The notes under the pieces: model-generated
What the model was told of the DNA's origin: nothing
The model's input: the letters and a program-made list of their open reading frames with translations, nothing else
Database searches by the model: none
Program-made: the position numbers and the translations under genes
Part shown: piece by piece, positions 1 to 10,459 of the stretch
Layout: each line of letters begins with the position of its first letter
Position numbering within the stretch: position 1 is the stretch's first letter
Assembly: GCA_000697335.1 (NCBI GenBank)
Contig: JNEM01013251.1
Coordinates: 1 to 17,201, forward strand
Direction: 5' to 3'
DNA: 17,201 nucleotides
DNA from: Conidiobolus incongruus B7586
Taxonomy: Eukaryota; Entomophthoromycota; Entomophthoromycetes; Entomophthorales; Conidiobolaceae

Positions 1-392
1 TTTTTATAATATAATCAAATTATTTTTAATAGTGTATTTTAATTTGATTATTTTTAATATATGATAAATTATCAAAATTAAAATATTGATATATATTATA
101 TAATTATTAAATAATATTAATAATAATTAATTTTTATTTTTGAATTATAATATATTTGATTAAATAAAATCTAAATTTTATTAAAATATAGAAATATTAA
201 GAATTACTGGTTTTATATAAATATATCTTTGGTCATCAAAAAGAGAATATTTATTGAATAAAAATTTTCCACAAACATTTATTTTAATGTCAATTTATAA
301 TTCATTTTAAATAATTCAAAAATTATAAATATATTTATCATTGTACTCAAAATGATTATTTAGTAATAAAAGAGAAGACAATATCACATGAT
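1..392. other. AT-rich intergenic DNA downstream of SDR copy A
   Basis: Almost pure A/T sequence with no sustained coding frame and no recognisable RNA gene. It is the 3' flank of the leftward SDR gene. No clear AATAAA signal is visible on the minus strand just after its stop codon, so the polyadenylation site cannot be placed. Confidence 0.6.
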
Positions 393-1797
393 TTATTTAT
401 TAAAACTGGCCATAAATTCGTCACCCCTGAGAACACGATGTAAAAATCGTCTAAAAGTCAAATTAAAATCTCTCAACAGAGGTCCCAATTTGCACCATGT
501 TGGACATATAATCTCATGGTGGCGATGGTACTCAATCTCTTGGACAATCCAGTCTGATAATTGTTTGGCATCTTGCACTGGGAACCAGAAGTCGTTGGGG
601 TTCACGGCATTTTGGAATAGAGCTGTATTGAGTTTGCCGGGCATAATTAATGTGGTCTTAATGGAGCAATCTGGGTAGTGGGTGAGTAAATCGTTGACTA
701 GTGATTCATTAAAGGACATGAGTCCAGCTTTGCTGGCACAATATACTCCTGTAATTTAATTTTGTTAGTAATTTGAACAGGCTTAATTGCTTAATAATAT
801 TAGAATAAATCTGAATAATTATACTATTCAAATTCGATTAGAATACATAATTAAAAATTACATTACCTAATTGGGAAGGCGAAATATGAGCAGCTGAAGA
901 AGCGATGTTAACCTAATGATTATTAAGACCATATATTAATATATAAACGGATTTGTTATTATCTGTTGATACTTACAATATGCCCTTCTTTCTTCTTGAT
1001 CATATAAGGTAAACAATGCTTGGTGAAGTAAATAGGAGCGTCCAAATTAACTCTCAAAGTTCTATATTCAAATACAATTATTCAATAATAATTCATTAAA
1101 TATTCAATATTGACATACATATCAACATCTTTATCAGCAAATTTGTCAATTGGTTGAGCAGGTCTAACAACACCTGCATTGTTGATTAAAATTGTGGGCT
1201 CTCCCAACTAGTAGAAAAAATCAGTCAAAACCCAATGAGAAAATTATGTGACTTACTTCTGCTACCACTTTCTCAATAGTGGCTGTGATGTTTTCCAACT
1301 TGGATACGTCGCACTGGAAATAGTGAACATTGTCTATAGTTTACAATAGTTTATATTAGTTGGGATATTAAGAATATTTAAGTAATGGAGTTACCTAATT
1401 TATAAGTTAAGGGAACAATGTCTAAAGCAGCAATAACAGCGCCTTTAGAAGCTAAAGTTGAAGTCAATAAAGCTCCTAAACCGTTGGAAGCTAAAAATAA
1501 AATTAGTCAAAAGTTGATATAAGTTACAGGTAAATTACCTCCTGTCAAGATAATGACCTTATTAGTGATATTATACTTCTTCCCATTTCCGTGAAGTCCT
1601 TTACGTTCGCTGAAAATATATCCAAGCAGCTTGAAGAATACGCGAACACCCGTGTATCCCAAAAGAGTGATGCCCAAACGACTGTCTGGCTTAAGTTGGT
1701 GCTTGTTTTTCATATAGAGATACACCAAGAGACCGGTTGACCAATGAAATACGGAATTCCCGAGGAATTTGACCAAGTGATCCGAATTAATACCCAT
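393..1797 (-). CDS. Membrane-anchored short-chain dehydrogenase/reductase, copy A (7 exons, intact)
   Basis: Exons on the minus strand are 1797-1539, 1490-1395, 1333-1257, 1207-1119, 1061-977, 912-867 and 748-393. All six introns (48-118 nt) are GT-AG, and the join gives 335 codons ending in TAA. Residues 11-30 and 41-60 are hydrophobic, as in ER or lipid-droplet anchored SDRs. The Rossmann motif TGASNGLG is at residues 85-92. Asp110 ends strand beta-2 and suggests NAD(H) preference. NNAG is at 153-156, Ser207 sits 13 residues before Tyr220, and YxxxK is completed by Lys224; PG follows at 254-255. Length and layout resemble the SDR16C group (HSD17B11/13, DHRS3, RDH10-like), which oxidise or reduce retinoids, steroids or other lipids. 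The substrate here is unknown. Exon lengths match copy D exactly, which supports the model. The start is the only ATG in register before the anchor. Confidence 0.93.
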
Positions 1798-1946
1798 TTC
1801 AATATTTTTTGTAATAATTTAAAGATTATGAATTGAATAGAATTTAGAGAAATGTAATTAATTTATATTAGGTTTGTTCTAATTATCATGTGTATATTAG
1901 GTCAATTTAGATAATTTATCTTTTATAGGATGACATCAATTTATCG

Positions 1947-1961
1947 TCCCACCATTATATA
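1947..1961 (-). promoter_or_regulatory. Putative TATA element and GGTGGGA motif of SDR copy A
   Basis: Read on the minus strand, TATATAA is followed at once by TGGTGGGA, about 150-160 nt upstream of the start codon of copy A. The same arrangement, TATAAAATGGTGGGAGA, lies upstream of pseudogene B at 7047-7061. A G-rich heptamer beside a TATA motif stands out in this AT-rich DNA, and its retention in two paralogues suggests an inherited core promoter. Promoter function is inferred. Confidence 0.45.
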
Positions 1962-1969
1962 AAATTTGT

Positions 1970-3655
1970 TTCAAAATTTTGAATTTAATGAATAAAGATT
2001 ACTATTACATTCTCAAAAATAATATTTAATTCAAAAAATATATTGATATTTTGACTATTCTTGTAGTTATGCTTTATTATATATTTTACTATTTTTTAAC
2101 TAATATACAATTTTATATGTATAAATCACCATAATAATAATTAAAGTTGTTGAATATATCAATTATAATCATATGAATTAGATTAAATATTATTTGGTTC
2201 TTGATTGATCATTATTTTGCTTAAATTTTCTTATTTTGTATTTATTTACTATAAATTATCATGATTGGAGAATTTTTTTTTACAATGATTATTAGCATAT
2301 AAATATTTAACCCAACAAAGGTGAATATATATATATTCTTGTATTTGTTTTTTTATCAGTACTCAAGTTTCTTCATTCGAATTTAAAAAAAATTTTTAAA
2401 TGACAATAAGATCAAATATCTAAACCAAAACAGTTATTTTTATAATAACTAAAATAATAAAGTATCATTATATTTTTATTGTTAATAAACTATTTGCTAT
2501 ATAATAATTATATAATATTATTATAATTACTAAAAAAATTAATTTAACATATAAATTAACTAAAATTAAATTAAAATATTCTTTAATAATTGTCATTATC
2601 TTACTTGTAACTTTTGGTCTCAAATTAAGTCTGAGAATAACCAACTTTAATAATGGTTTATTTTTAATAAAAAACTAGGTTTAAATGACTCTTCAAATGT
2701 TATAAAAATCATTTAATAACAAATATTGACAAATTTGACAAAATTATATATTATTATTAATAATAATTTCATTTAATTCAAAATATATAAATAAATAAAC
2801 TAGTGTTGAGATTTTAATGATGATAACTTGTATTGCCAATTTAATCTATCTTTGGATATAAGAATTTTTAAATAACATATCAATAAAATTTAATAACAGC
2901 TCAAATTGCTTTTTTAAATTTTATCTTGGAAATTTTTTTATTTAAAATGCTACAATTATTATAAAATATATATCATTTTTGTTATTCTTTATTTGAAAAA
3001 TTCTTTACCAATAATATATATATATATTGCTATATCAATAAATAAAATATATTTATTCTATATTCATTTAATATATCATATAATCAAAATTTTATTAATT
3101 AATAATAGTAATAATAATAAATTTATTATTCATTAAATTTAGTTAAGTATTTTTATTATTCAAAATTCAATTGAAAGTAATAACAAAATTTTTAAATTTC
3201 AATTTTAATTTAAAAAATTGGTAATTCTTTTTATAGATATATCAAAAACCAATAGTCCATAATACTTAAGAGGTATTATTAACTTCAAAACATATCTTGG
3301 TGGATAATAAGCGTTTAAGATATTAATCAAACTACTAAGATCAAATAAATAACAAGTTTCGAATTGGTTAAATAGCTTTATATTGAATAAATTTTGAATG
3401 CATATGTAATTGAATATTAAAATGAGATGAAATTTTATATATAGAGTTTATATTTAATCCAATTTATTTTTGCTAATAAATGATTTAATATTATACTGTA
3501 TTGGAATATTTTCAACCAATTAAATATAAATTTAGAATTTTATTATATTATATCTTCATTCAGATAGTAATTTCTTAATATGAAAATTTTTCATTAAATT
3601 ATAAATATTAACAGACCAATTTAAAATCATCACTATGATATTACCTTGAATTTAA
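1970..3655. other. Gene-free AT-rich spacer
   Basis: About 1.7 kb of A/T-dominated sequence with dense stops in all frames. No tRNA-like fold, splice-supported reading frame or SDR-like relic was found by reading. Short TA runs occur, for example near 3014-3027. Confidence 0.55.
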
Positions 3656-3659
3656 AATA

Positions 3660-3728
3660 ATGGGAAATTTTTTAATTTTTGATTTTTTAAATATATTATT
3701 AGTTTGAAATAAATAAATATATACAAAG
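3660..3728 (+). repeat. Dispersed AT-rich repeat, copy 1
   Basis: This about 70-bp segment closely matches 16790-16866 in the same orientation. The shared core includes TTTTTTAATTTTTGAT, TTTTAAATATATTATTA and a trailing TATACAAA, with small gaps. Even in AT-rich DNA this run of matches exceeds chance expectation. It lies just left of the mariner relic and may belong to the edge of a dispersed element, but no terminal repeats are evident. Confidence 0.45.
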
Positions 3729-3837
3729 TTAATAGGAAATTATATATTTTTAATATATATATATTAGTTTTTTTAATTAAAAAATTAACTTTTTAAAATT
3801 AGTTGTTTAATTTAATTATGCTTAAACTAAATAGTAA

Positions 3838-4852
3838 TCATCAAAAGTTTTTTATTTTGGTATCAGTAAAACTTAACCATAAACCCTCTAAAATTATTTA
3901 AAATTTACAAGCAACTTTTAGTAATAAAACATTATCTAAATTAACAATTTATCACTAGGTAAATTATTTTAAAGCTAAGAGAGAAACTATTCAAAACTTG
4001 TTAAAATCTAAAAAACTAACTTTAATTGTTATTCTTTTAATTGTAAATAAAGTGAAAAAATATATTAAAAAGCACCTTTTTATTTTAGCTAGAGAATTAT
4101 CTAAGTACTTTAATATTAGTTTTTCAAGTATTTTATATATTTTAAAGTTTAAACTAAAATTAATAAATAAAAATATAAAATAAATACCTTATAATTTAAC
4201 TAAAGCTTAAAAAAAAGCTAGAGTAATTATTGTTAAATAAAACTTATTGAAATATTACCAGAAGCTTAAACTTTTACAATAAATAATTATAATTAATGAA
4301 TCTTAGATCTCTATATATAATCTTTTATTAAAACACAAATCAAAATGTTAAATTAAGTTAAATCAACCCTCTCCACAAATCCCTTTAAATAAACACTTTG
4401 TTAATAAGTGAATGTTAATTATTATAATAGATTATAATAGTATATGCTATTCTTATTTAATTCTTGAAGGGAAATTAATTAATAGTAAATTATATATTGT
4501 TTTTTTAAATAAAAGTATTTCTAATTAGTGTTCTCAATATAATTTGAAAAAACCTATTATTTTGCATGATAATTGTAAAATATATAAATCTAAAACTGTA
4601 AAAAACTTTCTAATTAAAAATAACTAGAAAAAACTACCACATCTAGTATATTCTTTTGATTATAACCTATGTGATTATAATTGCTTTAGGTAATTAAAAA
4701 ACCAGCTTGCAAGAAAGAAAATTTCTGCAGGAAAATTTAATTGGTTTGTGAAACATCAAATTTCAGTCTTTAATAAAAAGAACTGTTTTTTAGGTGTTAG
4801 AAGTTTGCCAAAAGTATAGCAAAAAGTTATTAATAATAAAAGAAACTATTAA
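3838..4852 (+). mobile_element. Decayed mariner (DD34D) DNA transposon, transposase relic
   Basis: The plus strand carries mariner transposase signatures in order: an N-terminal helix-turn-helix region near 3885-4000, a second one around ARELSKYFNISFSSI (about 4087-4131), then IPYNLTKA and KKARV (about 4184-4225). The first catalytic motif reads N-E-S at 4295-4303, in place of the usual DES/DET. LEGKLINSKLY (about 4465-4497) matches the family's PEGKTVNSEYY block. HDN has its Asp at 4568-4570, YSFDYNLCDY has its Asp at 4673-4675, and exactly 34 residues separate these two. KVxQKVINN (about 4809-4836) matches the usual C-terminal WQKVI. Many in-frame TAA/TAG codons interrupt it, several at usual Trp positions. 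There are few length changes, and the first catalytic Asp is replaced by Asn, so it is inactive. Terminal inverted repeats were not found, so the ends are approximate. Confidence 0.85.
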
Positions 4853-4880
4853 ATTTATATTATATATTTATTTTTATATA

Positions 4881-6628
4881 TCATATATTCAAATGTTTAT
4901 TTATTTTTAATTGCAAAAAATTCCTATTATTAAAAATGCAGAGTAATACTATATAATATAAAGTCACTGTGAATATCAAGTACCAGAATGTTAGAATTTT
5001 GTAGTGATGATGGTATTCAACCTCTTGGACAATGGAATCAGAGACAGTTTTAGCATCTAAGACTGAATACAAGAAACTGTTAGAGGCTGTAGCATGCTAA
5101 AATAGAGCAGTGTTTAAGATTTCTGGTAGAACTAGTGTGGTCTTGATGGAGCAGTCTGGATAATGGACTAATAAGTAATTTAATAATGATTCCTTGAGTG
5201 ACATTAATCCCACTTTACTCACACAGTAGACTCATAAAAAATATATAATAGCTACTATATAAAAATAAATATATTAAATCCTTGGAAATTATTATTGAAT
5301 CAATAACAAGTTTGTATTTCTGGATGATCCATCTTATAAAAGCCAAAATTATAATAATTTATGTATTTCAGAAATGGAAGAATGGATAGTGATAGAAGAA
5401 GCAAATACCTAATACTGATGTATTATTAAACATATAAAATCATTTATCTAATCATTCAAATTTCAACATATCCCTCTTTTGTCTTGATCATACAAGCTAA
5501 ATAATGTTTAATGGAATAGAGAGGAGCATCTATATTAATCCTTAATGTACAATATTAAGAAATAATTGATATTTATTTAAATATTTAGTTGAAATTCACC
5601 TCCAGATCAACATCTTGGTCAGAAAAATTTATTAAATGAATAGGTTGGTTTAATAATACTAGCATTATTAATTAAAAAGATATATCCATCTGACTATAAA
5701 TCAATTAATGTAGTGATAAAAAATAAAGTTTATAACTTATTTCAGACACAACTCTTTCAATAGTTTCTTTAATTTTTTTCTAATTTGGACATATCACATT
5801 AGGAATAATAAACTTTTTCGATATATTTTTTAAATAAATTTTAAATATAACTGTATAAAATTAATTAATTAATTTGTAATCTAAAGGAGCAATGTCGAAG
5901 GCTGCAATAATAGCACCTCTAGTTGCCAAGTTGTGAATCATTAAATTTTCCAAACCTGTAGCAAATATTAAATCAAATTAATTATTAAACCAATTGTTGA
6001 GTTTTTATAAGTTTTGGGAAACAAAGATCATAGTTAGAAAAGTACTCGTAATATGATTTAGTTAATTATTTATTAATCCTGCTCTTTAATGTATTGGGAC
6101 TGTGTGTCTTAAAAATTATTATTGAGATGTTGTAGCAGAATATTCAGAGAAAAAAAAACTTATTGTTAATCTTGGCACTTTAGAGTTTAAATAATTCATT
6201 CAGTGAGTGACGTAGGTTTTGGAATAAATTCTAATAAAGGAGCTAAAGAGTATCACTTGATTATAGATTTACAATTACACCATGAGGAGGGGGTAATGTG
6301 AACCTAACTATCGAATCTAGACGGACAGGTATTTTTAAAATACAACACAATAAAATGTATATATAGAATACTTCCCGCTGTGATAATAACTATATTCCTG
6401 ACTTCGTACCTCTTCCCATTCCCGAGGAGACGTTAACCTTCGCTGAAAATATACCCAGCAAGCTTAAATAGTAGATGAGTACCAGTTTATCCTAAGCGTG
6501 TGAGCGCCAAAGGACTATTCAGCAAGAATTAGTATTGGTTTCTCATGTAAACGCAGGCCACAAGGCCGGAGGATCAGTGAAACACGGTGCTAGATAATCC
6601 ATTGATAGTGTCATTCGTTCAATCTTAT
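4881..6628 (-). pseudogene. SDR pseudogene, copy B (all seven exon relics)
   Basis: A minus-strand relic of the same SDR gene. Exon relics lie near 6628-6375, 5964-5866, 5829-5748, 5697-5607, 5548-5463, 5411-5370 and 5233-4881. Readable pieces include VFH and YIFSE in exon 1, AIIAAFDIAPL in exon 2, FLINNAS in exon 4, RINIDAPLYSIKHY in exon 5, and PDCSIKTTL and DAKTVSDSIVQEVEYHHH in exon 7. It is a host gene relic with many breaks. The start codon reads ATA at 6628-6626. The conserved Trp of exon 1 is TGA and Gln263 is TAG. The intron 1 donor is GA and the intron 3 donor is AT. Exon 4 carries a frame change and NNAG has become NNAS. A solo-LTR-like repeat sits in intron 1. Retention of every exon shows DNA-level duplication, not retroposition. 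Confidence 0.92.
5995..6347. mobile_element. Solo-LTR-like repeat, copy 1, inside intron 1 of SDR pseudogene B
   Basis: A 353-bp non-coding segment starts TGTTGAG and ends ACAACA, so its termini form the short TG...CA inverted repeat typical of LTRs. CAAT flanks both ends directly, consistent with a 4-bp target-site duplication. A second copy, about 95% identical by eye, is at 8133-8484. No capsid, protease or polymerase sequence adjoins it, so it looks like a solo LTR left after recombination of a full retrotransposon. The superfamily (Ty3 or Ty1 type) cannot be told from the LTR alone. High identity of the two copies suggests fairly recent activity relative to decay of the host gene copies. 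Confidence 0.7.
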
Positions 6629-6744
6629 TTTAATTTATAATTATACATAGTTGTTAGATTCAAATATAAAATGTGTCAATCATTCAGTGAACTAAGTATT
6701 TATTTAGTATCTCACCTCACACTACTAAATTGAATCGTATTATT

Positions 6745-7046
6745 ATTATTATCTTTAATAGAATGATAAATTTCTTAGCCATAGACTCAAGATGAAAAGG
6801 TATAAATTTAATTTTACAAGCATATTTTTATTTATACTTATATTAAATCAAAAAGTTTTTAATTGTAAAATATATATTTTTAAAATATATAAAAATAAAA
6901 ATAACCTAAAGAAAATAATTATTAAACAAAAAAGAATAGGTTTAAATATTATTGATATAATATCATTATTAGATATAATTTATTGATAGAAATATATTGA
7001 TCAGAACATAATGCAGCTCAGTCATAATTTATTCTAAATTCTATTC
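6745..7046. other. Extra AT-rich segment in the 5' flank of pseudogene B
   Basis: In copy A the putative TATA element lies about 155 nt from the start codon; in B the matching element (7047-7061) is about 425 nt away. Sequence near 6745-6780 resembles the copy A flank around 1913-1945, which suggests an insertion of about 270 bp after it. A 64-codon plus-strand open frame at 6792-6986 falls inside, but its Lys/Ile/Asn/Leu-only composition fits AT-rich noise and I do not call it a gene. Confidence 0.3.
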
Positions 7047-7061
7047 TCCCACCATTTTATA
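7047..7061 (-). promoter_or_regulatory. Relic TATA element and GGTGGGA motif of pseudogene B
   Basis: On the minus strand the sequence reads TATAAAATGGTGGGA, matching the copy A element at 1947-1961 in both order and spacing. It is best explained as the old promoter of pseudogene B, now farther from the dead start codon. Confidence 0.45.
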
Positions 7062-7069
7062 ACATAAAA

Positions 7070-7870
7070 TAGGGTCTTATGAGAATTTTTCTTTATTTTA
7101 TTCATGATTATACATTAATATCTATAATTTCTTATATAATCATATTTGTAACGCTGTAATTGAAGTTCTTCAAAGTTTTTGTCATTATTTAAACGATTAT
7201 TTAATGATAAGGTATTTTTATGAATATTGATTTTATTTTAGTATAAAAAACTAATTTCTCTTTATCATTAATGGTTTAAATGTAGCTAATCAGTGATTGT
7301 ATCTAGTTTTTTTGTAATTTTATATTCTAATCAATTGAGTGAAATTATGTTATAAAAGTTATATATATAAATTCACCTAAAATTAAATTATAACATTAAG
7401 CATTGACCAATACAGAAATATTATAACAAAACATGCTTTTTTTGCTAGTTATTATATTTAATATATTCTTGTCAAATTCAATATAAAAAATATTATCATG
7501 CAAATGATTAATGATAAAAATAATTATTGAAATTTAAAAAATCATTTTAATTGTAAAAAAATTTATATTTGATAATATATTAATTTTGAAATATGAGTGA
7601 TTTAAAGCAAGTTATTTCCATTAATTTTTTATAATTTAATTCTATCAAATATATCAAAATAGAATTAGGAAATCAATATTAATTATGTAAATCAAATATT
7701 ATATAAATTAATTTTTAATTTTAATATGGTATTTATTTGAACTAAAAGATCAACCCTATATGATGATTTGGTCCTATTCAAAATAACTTAATACCTTACC
7801 AATAAACATTAATATTGCTTTGTAAGTCTAATCCAATTATATTAGTTATCAGCTAATAATATAATTTTTA
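7070..7870. other. Gene-free spacer between pseudogenes B and C
   Basis: AT-rich sequence in which relics of exons 1-3 of copy C would be expected but were not found. A short stretch ending TTTGTAAGT near 7815-7830 could be the last scrap of exon 4 with its splice donor, but the match is weak. The breakpoint of the divergent A-B / C-D-E arrangement must lie near here. Confidence 0.4.
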
Positions 7871-7876
7871 ATATAG

Positions 7877-8880
7877 AACTATAAGAGTTAATTTGGATGT
7901 GACTATCAAATTCACCATGCATTGCTTTCCTTAGTGACCTGATAGACAGAAGGCCACATTGTGATCATGTTTTAAAGACTTAGTATTCTGATTATATTGA
8001 TAATCTGATAATAACTCAATTTTGCTTCTCTGTTTACTCATGCATTTGTTAGTCAATTACATATCAAATATTTTTATATAATTGAGATTTCAATTAAAAA
8101 TTTCTTGGATTCAATCAATAACAATTTTACAGTGTTGAGTTTTTATAAGTTTTGGGAAACAAAGATCATGGTTAGAAAAGTACTTGTAATATGATTTAGT
8201 TAATTATTTATTAATCCTGCTCTTTAATGTATTGGGACTGTGTGTCTTAAAAATTATTATTGAGACGTTGTAGCAGAATATTCAGAGAAAAACCTTCCTT
8301 TGTTAATTTTGACACTTTAGAGTTTAAATAATTCATTCAGTGAGTGACGTAGGTTTTGGAATAAATTCTAACAAAGGAGCTAAAGAGTATCACTTGATTA
8401 TAGATTAACAATTACACCATGAGGAGGGGGTAATGTGAACTTAACTATCAAATCTAGACGGACGGGTATTTTTAAAATACAACAAGAGTGATTTAAATAC
8501 TATGATAATATATTGTTAATCCTCACTAATTTCAGTAGTTGTTTAATGTGCCAACAAAGCCAGACTCATGTCTTTTAGAGTATCTTTAGTCAATGATTTG
8601 CTATCACATTATCACAAAAGCTCTATTAAGACAATATTAACCATTCCTGGTACATTATCCACTGCAATGATCCAGAGAGCAATCAATTTCAATGACTGTT
8701 AGTGTTCCATTTAAGATACCGATAAGTTAGCTGATTGGATCATCTTGAAAATCGAATTTTTCGTCGTCACTACTTTGTATAACTCGTACCCATATTGGTC
8801 TTTTATTAAGGGATTTCCAGTTTAACAACTTTTTATATTGAGCATTAAATGGAGAAAAAACATTGGAGAATTTTCATATA
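7877..8880 (+). pseudogene. SDR pseudogene, copy C (exons 5-7 only)
   Basis: A plus-strand SDR relic. Exon 5 is at about 7877-7960, preceded by an intact ATATAG acceptor, with TIRVNLD still readable. Exon 6 is at 8015-8060, the family length of 46 nt, with NFASL and SQL visible. Exon 7 runs from 8536 to about 8880, after a TTTCAG acceptor, with SLVNDLLSHYHKSSIKT and LADWI visible. Exons 1-4 are missing or beyond recognition. Exon 5 carries stops and a 1-nt loss, and exon 7 has several stops. The catalytic Tyr-X3-Lys region is damaged: the position of YCASK reads as CANK. A solo-LTR-like repeat separates exons 6 and 7. This is an old 5'-truncated duplicate. Confidence 0.88.
8133..8484. mobile_element. 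Solo-LTR-like repeat, copy 2, inside intron 6 of SDR pseudogene C
   Basis: A 352-bp segment in the same orientation as the repeat at 5995-6347 and about 95% identical to it by eye, with the same TGTTGAG start and ACAACA end. Flanking bases give only a weak 4-bp match, so the target duplication is uncertain. The flanks of the two copies are unrelated (intron 1 of B against intron 6 of C), which marks two separate insertions and not one duplicated block. No internal retrotransposon sequence is present. Confidence 0.7.
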
Positions 8881-9899
8881 TAACTGTACTATACTCTGAC
8901 ATATGAAAAATTAGAATAAAATTTATAGCTGTGACTTGATTTTTCAAAAGCAACCATTATTAATATTATAAACATTTTAGATTAACCATATGTATTGATT
9001 TAATATGAATTTAAATGATCTCAAGTATTTAAGAGGATTAGTAAATATTTTTAACTGCCTATTAAATAAAATATTACAAATATTATTCTTTTCTTTTAGA
9101 CTATTATATTTTTACCTATCCAAACAAAATCTTCACCGTATTTGAATTTAAATTCTTTACAAATCCAATTGATTATTTCATATCAAAGACTGAATTTACT
9201 TTAACTGTTAATTAAGAAACTCTTTGATATTTGGCCAATACAATAATGATACACAATTAATTTTTAAATTTTTTTATAAATGATTAAATATATAATATAA
9301 AAATCAAAAAATAATAAAACAACCAATTGTATTTGATTCTTTATAATAATATTCTATGCTATTTAAAATGTAATTGTTCCAATATACAATATTAAGCTGA
9401 CATTTCAAATTTATTTCCAATTATAAAAATCAACTGAATCATATTAGTTCATTAATAAAATAATGATCTATACAGCAATATTAATATTTAAAAACTAATC
9501 TATATTTTACTATCCATTGATATACCAATAAATCTTTTTTATAGAAATTTTAACATGTCAAATTAATAAATAAATTAAATCAAATATTATTAATTTAATT
9601 TTTAATTTAAATGAATATTTAAAAATAAGAAGTCAAATATTATAAAAATAATGAAAATTAATTTATTAATTATTTAAAATCTATGAAAAATATGAGACCA
9701 AATTTTATATATTATCAATTCTTTGGAATTAATCAAAATAAAAATATTCATTTGATTTCACGTGTTATATATTTAAAATTTGGTTTCAATTTATTAATTT
9801 TATTCATCGTAAACACGGAATATGATGAAAAATTATTTAATATTTTTATATCATCACTCTCATTTACTTTTAAAATATTTGAATGTTGAGAGTAAAAGG

Positions 9900-9902
<3 letters not shown>

Positions 9903-9941
<39 letters not shown>
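9903..9941. repeat. (AT)n microsatellite
   Basis: An uninterrupted AT dinucleotide tract of about 39 nt, the longest in the window. Shorter ones are at 10132-10152 and 12043-12064. Length is likely polymorphic. Confidence 0.95.
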
Positions 9942-9944
<3 letters not shown>

Positions 9945-10131
9945 GTACTGCTAGTGAAGTAAATTAGAGATAATTTCAAAATCTATATTAAATAGTTATA
10001 TAATTTAAAAATTGTAATATTATCAGATTTTTAATCTTTTTTATTGAACCTTATATAAATCTGAATTTTAAAATGCAACAAGATAATAGTTTCATAATAT
10101 TATGATTAAATTGATCATTGTGAGAAATTAG

Positions 10132-10152
10132 ATATATATATATATATATATA
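10132..10152. repeat. Short (AT)n microsatellite
   Basis: An uninterrupted AT tract of about 21 nt in the spacer upstream of SDR copy D. Confidence 0.9.
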
Positions 10153-10351
10153 CATTAGAATAAAATTTAATAATTAGTATATATATATATTTGATATTCT
10201 AAATTCATTATTTAGTTATTACAAATAACAATCAATTTAACTAAGTGTAACAAGCTGGTCTTATTAATTTTTTATATCTAAAATTGAACTTTAATCCGAT
10301 TAAAAATCTAACTTGCATTAATTCAAAACATTAAAATGCATTAAAATCATA

Positions 10352-10413
10352 AGATAAATAAACCTAAACTCATATAAGTACAGAGATCACTCGAGTTTAG
10401 GTTAAATTTATCT
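10352..10413. promoter_or_regulatory. Long inverted repeat just upstream of SDR copy D
   Basis: The perfect arms AACCTAAACTC (10361-10371) and GAGTTTAGGTT (10393-10403) flank a 21-nt loop. Outside them AGATAAATA and AAATTTATCT extend the pairing with one mismatch or gap, for arms of about 20 nt. The loop opens with ATATAAG, a TATA-like motif, and the right arm edge overlaps the palindrome ACTCGAGT. The element ends 46 nt before the start codon, so it may be a protein-binding palindrome around the core promoter or a 5' UTR hairpin. The gene at 14905-15414 has a similar design. Confidence 0.5.
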
Positions 10414-10459
10414 TCTAAAGTTATTAATTATAAAATATTTTTCTTCTAAATATATCAAA

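Larger units (their letters stand above)
8890..10350. other. Gene-free AT-rich spacer upstream of SDR copy D
   Basis: No supported gene. The open frame at 9683-9889 (68 codons) has low-complexity, AT-driven composition and no family resemblance. Two TA microsatellites lie here (9903-9941 and 10132-10152). Confidence 0.5.

Noticed and set aside
388-678. 96-codon plus-strand open frame
   Set aside because: It is antisense to the conserved last exon of SDR copy A, whose protein and splice sites are well supported.
3838-4852. Reassigned stop codons (a variant genetic code) to explain in-frame TAA/TAG in the transposase
   Set aside because: The intact genes use TAA, TGA and TAG as real stops, and the stop positions in the relic fall at assorted residues including usual Trp sites, so decay is the simpler reading.
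5995-6347. Possible SINE or tRNA-derived element, because of a CGAATC string near the end
   Set aside because: No A box, no poly-A or simple-repeat tail, and the second copy does not keep the string; TG...CA ends and the target duplication fit an LTR better.
6792-6986. 64-codon plus-strand open frame
   Set aside because: Composition is almost only Lys, Ile, Asn, Leu and Phe, as expected of random AT-rich sequence, with no family resemblance.
9683-9889. 68-codon plus-strand open frame
   Set aside because: AT-driven composition, no recognisable motif and no supporting context; treated as chance.
9903-10152. CRISPR-like or origin-like repeat array
   Set aside because: The repeats are plain AT microsatellites without spacers or other structure.
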